Below are positions 7,942 through 14,939 of a stretch of 16,972 bases of DNA, piece by piece. Position 1 is the stretch's first letter; each line of letters begins with the position of its first letter. The notes under the pieces were generated by a model. The model did not search any database. It was not told the origin of the DNA and saw only the letters and a list, made by a program, of their open reading frames with translations. The stretch comes from Actinomycetes bacterium (lineage in GTDB: Bacteria > Actinomycetota > Acidimicrobiia > Acidimicrobiales > SZUA-35): the NCBI GenBank assembly GCA_024227975.1, contig JAAETV010000483.1, positions 1-16,972 on the forward strand, given 5' to 3'. Position numbers and translations under genes: made by a program.

Positions 7942-10900
7942 ATCTGCACCTCGCGCCTGGTCTGGGCCAAAATGGCCCCGATCATGACGACCAGAAACTG
8001 ACCGATCAGACCAAGGCGCCGTATCAAGGGAACCGGGTAGCTCACTTCGATCTCGCCCGCTACCGATGCCGGGATGACTGTGAGCCCGTCGAAACCGCTG
8101 ATCAACTGGTCGGGCTGATCATTGACCAGAAGCGAGGCATTCGGTACCGAGAACAGGACAGGAACGTCGTCGGGGGCTGTCAGGGTCCAGCGGCCGGGTT
8201 CGAGCTCGTGAACCGGAATGTCGGACACATTACTCATGTCGACGCTGAGCTGGTCGGCCGCCGTGACCGAATCGGCAGCCTCGGCCGTTGGCAGCTCGGC
8301 TGCCACCCCGACCGAAGAGTGATTGCGGAACACCACGAGGTCTGGGATGCCGGCCATGCGTTCCATGTCGAGCTGCTGGCCAAGAGCTTGGACGATGCCA
8401 GCACCAGGGTCAACGATCGGGCCGTTGTAGGGGGCGGGGGCCAACTGGTCGACGACGATGACGAGGTTCACACCGTAGGGGGCGAGAAGACGGCCGAGGC
8501 GTACGGTCTCACCCGATCGGGCCAGGTCGAGCTGGTCGCCGATTCCCCCGGTGCGGCCAACCGGACCGGCCGACCAACGTCCCCACACGTCAGGGGACCC
8601 GCCGTCGGTGACAGCGTATTGGACCCCACCGTTGCTGACGGCCACATCGAGAGGGATCACGCTGGCGTCACCGATCCACAGGACTCGGCTCTCCTGACTG
8701 TCGGCGAACTCGGGCTCTTCCTCATCGGGCCGTTCGGTCAGCAGGGCAGTGAAGGTCGGGTAGTTCTCACTCGGAGCATTCCACGCCCCATCGAAGGCCA
8801 TCAATAGGCCACCGATTGATACCGCCGCCAGCCCGATGCCGGTCACCATCGTCGTGGTCTTGACCAGTGCGACCGAACGCTCCGCATCGTCGGGCTCGAT
8901 GGATCGGACCGTGGCGGCGACGGCGACAACCATGGCGGCGGCCGCTGGGGCCAACATCATCTCGGCCGCCGGCAGATCGAAGGGGAGCCAGCCCCTAGCC
9001 GAGATCCATACCAGGCCGATCATGGCCAAGGCCACCGACCAGGCTTGGGCAACGAAGCCGAGCATGTCCCGGGGGGCCACTGCCAGCCCGATCAGGGCCA
9101 CTACCGGCAGGCCGAGGCTGAACAATGAGGGGGATGGGCCACCGGGGGCGAAGCGGATCAGGTCGATCAGGGAACCAGAACCCGCCTCGGCTGAGGGTGG
9201 TCCGACAAGCCATCGCCAGGAGAACCAGCCGAGCAGGTCGTAGGCCCAGGGGAGGTGGAGTGCGACAGGCGCCACGACGGCGAAGGCAGCGGCCAAGCCG
9301 AACTCCTTGATCCGGATGGTGGTGCTGGTCAGGGTGGCCGACAGGGCGAACGTCGCCGCCAACAAGACTGCTATCACCACCACAGAAGGGGCGAAAGCGG
9401 CAACGAAGGCGACCAGGATCCCGTAGCGAATGACGAGCACCGGAAGGCTCCTCGACGCTACCCGGGGGTTGGGAGCGCCAAGTCGCGATCCGTAGGGCGA
9501 GACCCCGTCGATCCTCAGCAGCGACCCGATCAGGAAGGGGGAGGCGGCGTACATCACCAGCGACTCCCAGCGCCCAGCCGAGAAGCTCGAAACGATCAGG
9601 GGGCTGGCAGCATAGAACGTGGCGGCGATGGCGGCGCTGCGAGCGCTGCCGAGCGGCCTCGTCAAGCGGTAGGCCCCAACGATACCGATAGCGATCGGGG
9701 CCATCACCAACAGCATGTCGAATAGCCCCGGAGCCCAGAACAAAGCCGTTCGGCCGACAGCCAGGATCAAGAAGGCCGTCGGCGAGTTCCCAGGACCGCC
9801 GGTGCCCGTGGTCCGCCAACCGCTCAAGAACTCGCTCAACAAGTCCGAGGCGGGGGGCACGATGGGGATCTGGCCGACGGGAACGACTCCCCTGGTCACG
9901 AGGTGGCGGCTCCCCAGCAGCATCACGAGGGAGACCCCAACGGCCAAGACCGTTGCGTCTCGCAGGCTGCCCGAGTCCTCCCCTTGAAACGAAGAACGGA
10001 CAGCGCCAAGGAAGCCTGAGAAGCGGTCCTGGCCCGAGCTGAACTGGCCTCGAGAGAAACTACTGAGGGCAGCCGAGCCACCAATCTGAAGGGCCCGGAC
10101 CTCCCGTTCGCTCTTCTGACGAATCTGACGCAGTGCCCGACGCCGACGACGGATCTCGGCAAGGTGGCTGAGATTCCAGGCGATGGCTGAGAAGGAATCT
10201 CGGGCCTGCCCACGGCGGCCGGAGAGGAGGTAGTAGAGGCCCTCCATGACAATCAACAGCATGGTCATCGGCACCGAGGTGAAGCGGCCCCGTCCGGTCG
10301 AAGTCACCATCACTGTCCGCAGGCGGTGGCGGGTAGCCAACTTGCGACGGTCGCGCACCGAGATGCGCTCCTCCATTGCCTCTCGATGGCGGGCCGAGGC
10401 GTCGGAAACAGCCAACACCCGGGCCCCAACGGCATGGGCCCGCCAGCAGAGGTCGAGATCCTCGCCCATGAGGGTGATCCCAGGGTCGAAGCCACCAAGA
10501 GCGACGAACAAGTCGGCTCGGATCAGCTGGACACCACCAGGGGCCACGAACACATCACGGACCGAGTCATATTGCTCCTGGTCGAATTCGCCCCGCTCGA
10601 CCTGCTCGACAGGTACCCCGAAGCGGTCCGATCCCATCCCGAGCTGGAGGAGCTTGCGGGAGTCGTCCCAGCGAACCATCTTCGGCCCGGCGATACCGGC
10701 GTTGCGGCGGTAGAGCTCCCCCATGAGAGTCGAGACGCACTGGTCGTCGAGGACGACATCGTCGTGGCAGAACAACAAGAACGGTGAGCCGGAGACGAGC
10801 TCGATCGACTGGTTGGCGGCGACGCTCCACCCCGGGTCACCCGTCAACCGGTGAAGATAGGCATCGGGAAGGACCTCAGCCACCCGGTCCGCTATCGGTT

Positions 10901-11123
10901 CGTCACTCCCAGCATCGATGACGAGGACCGACAGATTCTCGTAGTCCTGGTTGCCGAGCGACGCCAACATCTCGGCAAAGTGCTCACCCGGATCGGAGGC
11001 AACGACGACAGCAACGACCGGAGGGGCGTCGGCCGCCCCAGTACCGTCGATCGAATCACCGTATACGGCGTGGCTACCGGGGTTCGTCGCAGCTGGGGCC
11101 ATGGCTGCGGAGAGGTCACTCAC
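7938..11123 (-). CDS. Giant GT2 glycosyltransferase fused to polytopic membrane domain with extracytoplasmic C-terminal domain
   Basis: This 1061-residue protein has three parts. Residues about 36-250 form a GT-A family 2 domain: VVVASDP strand, VIDAGSD (68-74), FCHDDVV with the metal-binding HDD at 120-122, APGG (194-197), and GEDLDLCWR (220-228) carrying the ED acceptor-base motif. A basic linker (about 323-345) and about a dozen membrane helices follow (about 285-300 and 385-780). A soluble, probably extracytoplasmic domain (about 785-1030), opening with RVLWIGDAS, precedes a final helix and the cytoplasmic tail QTRREVQM. GT2 domains use nucleotide sugars, so the cytosolic domain may charge a lipid or grow a lipid-linked glycan while the membrane part transfers or exports it; that is inference. 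The start is GTG with no Shine-Dalgarno sequence and TAGTAT 9 nt upstream. An ATG at residue 8 is an alternative. The stop overlaps the DUF5719 start. It is divergent from the GDP-rhamnose genes, which suggests a D-rhamnose or mannose-type donor. Confidence 0.88.
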   Translation of the reverse strand: MSDLSAAMAPAATNPGSHAVYGDSIDGTGAADAPPVVAVVVASDPGEHFAEMLASLGNQDYENLSVLVIDAGSDEPIADRVAEVLPDAYLHRLTGDPGWSVAANQSIELVSGSPFLLFCHDDVVLDDQCVSTLMGELYRRNAGIAGPKMVRWDDSRKLLQLGMGSDRFGVPVEQVERGEFDQEQYDSVRDVFVAPGGVQLIRADLFVALGGFDPGITLMGEDLDLCWRAHAVGARVLAVSDASARHREAMEERISVRDRRKLATRHRLRTVMVTSTGRGRFTSVPMTMLLIVMEGLYYLLSGRRGQARDSFSAIAWNLSHLAEIRRRRRALRQIRQKSEREVRALQIGGSAALSSFSRGQFSSGQDRFSGFLGAVRSSFQGEDSGSLRDATVLAVGVSLVMLLGSRHLVTRGVVPVGQIPIVPPASDLLSEFLSGWRTTGTGGPGNSPTAFLILAVGRTALFWAPGLFDMLLVMAPIAIGIVGAYRLTRPLGSARSAAIAATFYAASPLIVSSFSAGRWESLVMYAASPFLIGSLLRIDGVSPYGSRLGAPNPRVASRSLPVLVIRYGILVAFVAAFAPSVVVIAVLLAATFALSATLTSTTIRIKEFGLAAAFAVVAPVALHLPWAYDLLGWFSWRWLVGPPSAEAGSGSLIDLIRFAPGGPSPSLFSLGLPVVALIGLAVAPRDMLGFVAQAWSVALAMIGLVWISARGWLPFDLPAAEMMLAPAAAAMVVAVAATVRSIEPDDAERSVALVKTTTMVTGIGLAAVSIGGLLMAFDGAWNAPSENYPTFTALLTERPDEEEPEFADSQESRVLWIGDASVIPLDVAVSNGGVQYAVTDGGSPDVWGRWSAGPVGRTGGIGDQLDLARSGETVRLGRLLAPYGVNLVIVVDQLAPAPYNGPIVDPGAGIVQALGQQLDMERMAGIPDLVVFRNHSSVGVAAELPTAEAADSVTAADQLSVDMSNVSDIPVHELEPGRWTLTAPDDVPVLFSVPNASLLVNDQPDQLISGFDGLTVIPASVAGEIEVSYPVPLIRRLGLIGQFLVVMIGAILAQTRREVQM

Positions 11124-11132
11124 GAAGGGTTG

Positions 11133-11138
11133 ATACTA
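11133..11138 (-). promoter_or_regulatory. Candidate -10 element (TAGTAT) of the GT2-DUF5719 unit
   Basis: The minus strand reads TAGTAT, then 9 nt, then the GTG start. This fits TANNNT and would start the transcript within a few bases of the GTG. There is no Shine-Dalgarno sequence. The -35 region is weak. Confidence 0.4.
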
Positions 11139-11236
11139 GTGCCCCGGGCCCCCCGTGCGACTTCATAGACCTCCGACTCTGTGTTGAGACGGCCTGAGGG
11201 GAAACAAACCGTCCCCGACACGGGGCCTGGGACCGG

Positions 11237-11242
11237 TATCAT
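11237..11242 (+). promoter_or_regulatory. Candidate -10 element (TATCAT) for rmd
   Basis: TATCAT lies 42 nt before the rmd ATG, giving a short untranslated leader of roughly 35 nt. Only a weak GAGAG sequence lies in the Shine-Dalgarno region. There is no good -35 element, and a short inverted repeat occupies that place. Confidence 0.3.
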
Positions 11243-11284
11243 CCGTGGTCGTAGCAGCCGCCGCCGATCGAGAGTGACCAACCG

Positions 11285-12193
11285 ATGAAGGCCCTGATTA
11301 CCGGCGCCGGCGGGTTCGTCGGCCCCCATCTCGCCCGGACCTTGGCTGGTGCCGGCGATGACGTCGTCGGCCTCGACCTACACAACGGTCCAGACCTCCT
11401 CGACGGCTCAGCCTGGATCGAGACCGTCGACCACCATCAGCCCGAAGTGATTTACCACCTGGCCGGCTGGAGCGACGTCAGCGGCTCGTGGCAGAACCCG
11501 GCAATGACCTTCACGATCAATGCGTTGGGGACGCTCTCGGTCCTCGAAGCAGCCCTGGCAGCCAAGACCCACCGGTTCGTTCTCATCTCCAGCGCCGATG
11601 TCTACGGCCCGGTCGCGCCCGCCGATCAACCCATCACCGAGTCCCATCCGCCATCGCCCCGCTCCCCCTATGGCGTCTCGAAGCAATCGGCCGAAGCCCT
11701 CGGCCTCCAATATCAGCGAGCCCATGATCTCGGGGTCATCGTCGTCCGTCCCTTCAACCACATCGGCCCAGGCCAGAGCGACCGTTTCGTTGCTCCTGCC
11801 TTCGCCACCCAGATCGCCGATGCTGAGCGCCACGGAGGGGGCGAGGTGGCCCATGGTGACCTCAGCGCCAAGCGGGATATGACCGATGTTCGAGATGTGG
11901 TGCGGGCCTACCGGCTGCTGGCTGAGTCAGGTGAGCCGGGAGAGATCTACAATGTCTGCTCCGGTCACGCCGTCGCCATGGAAGCCATGCTGGCAACTCT
12001 GATCGCGCAGGCAACGGTTCCCATCACGACCATGGTGGACCCAACTCGTCTCAGGCCCGTTGAGCTACCGATCTTGCAGGGCTCGCACCACAAGCTGAGT
12101 GAGGCCACCGGTTGGCAGCCCGACTATTCCCTCGACCAGACCTTGGCCGACGTCCTCGACGACGCTCGGTCGCGGGTGGCTACTGCCACCTGA
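11285..12193 (+). CDS. rmd: GDP-4-dehydro-6-deoxy-D-mannose reductase (GDP-D-rhamnose synthesis)
   Basis: This 302-residue extended short-chain dehydrogenase has the N-terminal dinucleotide motif GAGGFVG (7-13), SSADVYG (102-108) and the catalytic Tyr129/Lys133 pair in SPYGVSK. It reduces GDP-4-keto-6-deoxy-D-mannose at C4 with NAD(P)H to GDP-D-rhamnose in the cytosol. RPFNHIGPGQ (155-164) and GDLSAKRDMTDVRDVVRAY (191-209) are typical of the Rmd branch. GDP-fucose synthase (Fcl/WcaG), which also epimerises C3/C5, carries different signatures here. LRPVELPILQG (256-266) is the usual C-terminal substrate segment. It comes directly before gmd, which makes its substrate, 48 bp away on the same strand, so the two are probably one transcript. 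Specificity for D-rhamnose over D-talose (opposite C4 stereochemistry) is inferred from family resemblance. Confidence 0.87.
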   Translation: MKALITGAGGFVGPHLARTLAGAGDDVVGLDLHNGPDLLDGSAWIETVDHHQPEVIYHLAGWSDVSGSWQNPAMTFTINALGTLSVLEAALAAKTHRFVLISSADVYGPVAPADQPITESHPPSPRSPYGVSKQSAEALGLQYQRAHDLGVIVVRPFNHIGPGQSDRFVAPAFATQIADAERHGGGEVAHGDLSAKRDMTDVRDVVRAYRLLAESGEPGEIYNVCSGHAVAMEAMLATLIAQATVPITTMVDPTRLRPVELPILQGSHHKLSEATGWQPDYSLDQTLADVLDDARSRVATAT

Positions 12194-12226
12194 ACCCGTT
12201 CTTCAGTATTCCCGCCGCAACTATGA

Positions 12227-13222
<996 letters not shown>

Positions 13223-13226
13223 TCGT

Positions 13227-13235
13227 GAGGAGGAT
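13227..13235 (+). promoter_or_regulatory. Ribosome binding site of cofD
   Basis: GAGGAGGAT lies 3 nt before the ATG at 13239, with its AGGAGG core 5 nt away. It is the strongest Shine-Dalgarno sequence in the window, and it lies in the 16-bp gap after the gmd stop. It supports the chosen cofD start and cotranscription with gmd. Confidence 0.7.
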
Positions 13236-13238
13236 CCG

Positions 13239-14159
13239 ATGTCGGTGGTGGTGATCTGCGGAGGGGTAGGAGCAGCCAAGCTCTTGGTCGGAATGATTCG
13301 GGTCGTGCCGAACGACGAGTTGGTGGCGATAGCCAACGTCGGCGATGACCTGGAGCTGCACGGGCTCCATATCTCTCCCGACCTGGACACCATCACCTAC
13401 ACCACCGCCGACGCCGTGAGCGGCGAGCGGGGGTGGGGGCTCGAGGGCGAGACCTGGCAGGCCATGGAGCTGCTGAGCCGTTATGGGGGTGTCGACTGGT
13501 TCGGTCTGGGGGATCGTGACCTCGGGACGCACCTCTATCGAACCCACCGGCTGAGCCAGGGGGCAACCCTGGACGAGGTCACGGCCGAGATCACCCGGAC
13601 CTGGGGACTCGACTATCAACTCATTCCAGTGACCAACGACCGGTTGCGGACAATGGTCACCACTGTCGACGAAGGCGAGATCTCGTTCCAGGAGTACTTC
13701 GTCCGTCGCCACCATGATGTCGCCGTCACCGCCGTCCGCTTCGATGGGGCAGCCACATCCAAGCCGGCTCCGGGGGTGGTCGAGGCCATCAGCTCGGCTG
13801 ATCGGATCGTGATCGCCCCGTCGAACCCCGTTGTCTCCATCGATCCGGTTCTGGCCGTCCCCGGGGTGCGGGAGGCGGTGGCCGCCCGACGCGATGATGT
13901 GGTCGCCGTTTCCCCCATCATCGGGGGCAAGGCGCTGAAAGGTCCAGCTGATCGGCTCATGAATGAGCTGGGCCGGGAGGCATCGGTCGTCGGGGTGGCC
14001 AACTGGTACTGCGATCTGATCGGCACCCTGGTCATCGATGAGGTCGACGGGGCTGACGGGCCGGCCATCGAAGCCCTCGGAGTGACCCCGGTGGTCACGG
14101 CCACCGTGATGTCGGATCCCGCCACCACTGATGCCCTGGCCACTACCTGTATGACCTGA
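13239..14159 (+). CDS. cofD: F420 precursor synthase: (phosphoenolpyruvyl / 2-phospholactate) transferase CofD/FbiA
   Basis: This 306-residue enzyme joins the deazaflavin Fo to a phospho-C3 unit delivered as a guanylyl-activated donor (LPPG or EPPG), giving F420-0 or dehydro-F420-0. The family motifs are GGVGAAKLL (8-16), NVGDDLELHGLHISPDLDT (33-51) with acidic metal-binding residues, GLGDRDLGTHLYRTHRLSQG (89-108), PSNPVVSIDP (194-203) and SPIIGGKALKGPADR (225-239). Characterised actinobacterial FbiA uses the phosphoenolpyruvate-derived donor; that this protein does the same is inference from lineage. It is followed 22 bp later by cofE, the usual fbiA-fbiB pair. It carries a strong Shine-Dalgarno sequence behind gmd, so F420 assembly may be transcribed with GDP-rhamnose synthesis. 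The length is typical and nothing is missing. Confidence 0.95.
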   Translation: MSVVVICGGVGAAKLLVGMIRVVPNDELVAIANVGDDLELHGLHISPDLDTITYTTADAVSGERGWGLEGETWQAMELLSRYGGVDWFGLGDRDLGTHLYRTHRLSQGATLDEVTAEITRTWGLDYQLIPVTNDRLRTMVTTVDEGEISFQEYFVRRHHDVAVTAVRFDGAATSKPAPGVVEAISSADRIVIAPSNPVVSIDPVLAVPGVREAVAARRDDVVAVSPIIGGKALKGPADRLMNELGREASVVGVANWYCDLIGTLVIDEVDGADGPAIEALGVTPVVTATVMSDPATTDALATTCMT

Positions 14160-14181
14160 CAGGTGGTCCTAGGATGGCCGG

Positions 14182-14922
14182 ATGTTGCGGTCGCTCTCAA
14201 TCATCCCCGTGCCGGGCCTGCCCGAGGTGAAACCAGGCGATGATCTGGCCGGCCTGATAATCGAGGCCTGCACCGGCACGGGACCAGCAGGTTCGGCCGA
14301 AGAGGCCCCCGGTCTACGCCATCAAGATGTGCTGGTCGTCTCCCAGAAGGTGATCTCGAAGGCCGAGAACCAGCTGGTGCGGGTCGACCCCGACGATCCC
14401 CAATCGCACAAGCCGCTGGTGGTAGCCGAGTCGGTGAGGGTGATCCGGCGGCGGGGTGACCTGATCATCAGCGAGACCAAGCATGGGTTCGTGTGCGCCA
14501 GCGCCGGCATCGACCGGTCCAACGTCGAGCCCGATATCGCGGCCCTCTTGCCAGAAGACTCTGACCGGTCGGCTCGCCGCCTGCGCGATGCCATCGCCGG
14601 TCGGGTCGGGGTCTCGGTCGCCATCATCGTGGCCGACACCTTCGGGCGACCCTGGCGCCGGGGGCTGACCGATATCGCCATCGGTGCCGCCGGCATCCTC
14701 CCCATCCTCGACCTCCGAGGAACCGACGACGCCGTCGGACGGGAGCTGCAGGTCACCGAGGTGTGCATCGTCGACGAGCTGGCTGGAGCGGCCGAACTGG
14801 TCAGGGGCAAGTCCACGGGGATCGCAGTCGCCATCATCCGTGGCACCGATCCGGCCTGGTTCGGGGAGGGCAGCGTTGCCCAAGACATCGTACGCGACCC
14901 GAGTGAGGATCTGTTCCGCTGA
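14182..14922 (+). CDS. cofE: Coenzyme F420:L-glutamate ligase CofE (FbiB N-terminal domain only)
   Basis: This 246-residue GTP-dependent ligase adds gamma-linked glutamates to F420-0. Its motifs are GLPEVKPGDDLAGLI (12-26), VVSQKVISKAENQ (52-64), ETKHGFVCASAGIDRSNV (98-115), LLPEDSDRSARRLR (122-135), ADTFGRPWRRGLTDIAIGAAG (151-171) and RGKSTGIAVAIIRG (208-221). In mycobacteria FbiB is about 448 residues, with a C-terminal FMN-dependent nitroreductase domain that reduces dehydro-F420-0. Here the frame stops straight after the ligase domain, so this is a stand-alone CofE. The natural end and the downstream helicase start 17 bp later show no sign of truncation by frameshift. The start ATG has only a weak AGGA sequence 7 nt upstream. 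It is probably in the cofD transcript. Confidence 0.93.
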   Translation: MLRSLSIIPVPGLPEVKPGDDLAGLIIEACTGTGPAGSAEEAPGLRHQDVLVVSQKVISKAENQLVRVDPDDPQSHKPLVVAESVRVIRRRGDLIISETKHGFVCASAGIDRSNVEPDIAALLPEDSDRSARRLRDAIAGRVGVSVAIIVADTFGRPWRRGLTDIAIGAAGILPILDLRGTDDAVGRELQVTEVCIVDELAGAAELVRGKSTGIAVAIIRGTDPAWFGEGSVAQDIVRDPSEDLFR

Positions 14923-14939
14923 AGAGCGACCCAACCCCT

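Larger units (their letters stand above)
11124..11284. promoter_or_regulatory. Divergent intergenic region between the GT2 gene and rmd
   Basis: This 161-bp region holds no supportable gene. It has two TANNNT hexamers: TAGTAT on the minus strand (11138-11133) for the GT2 gene and TATCAT on the plus strand (11237-11242) for rmd. A small inverted repeat, CCCCG-ACA-CGGGG at 11213-11225, lies just upstream of the rmd -10 candidate, where a -35 element or operator would be. It could coordinate envelope-glycan synthesis with supply of its sugar nucleotide. Confidence 0.4.

Noticed and set aside
11120..11329. Minus-strand open frame across the GT2-rmd intergenic region
   Set aside because: It overlaps the rmd start on the other strand and fills the promoter region. 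The composition is not protein-like and there is no ribosome binding site.
11285..12193. GDP-L-fucose synthase (Fcl/WcaG) as the identity of the reductase
   Set aside because: The RPFNHIGPGQ and GDLSAKRD segments match the Rmd branch better. Fucose synthase motifs were not seen.
14174..14184. Upstream ATG at 14174 as the cofE start
   Set aside because: It is out of frame with the CofE motifs. The ATG at 14182 is in frame and gives the normal N-terminus before GLPEVKPGDDLA.
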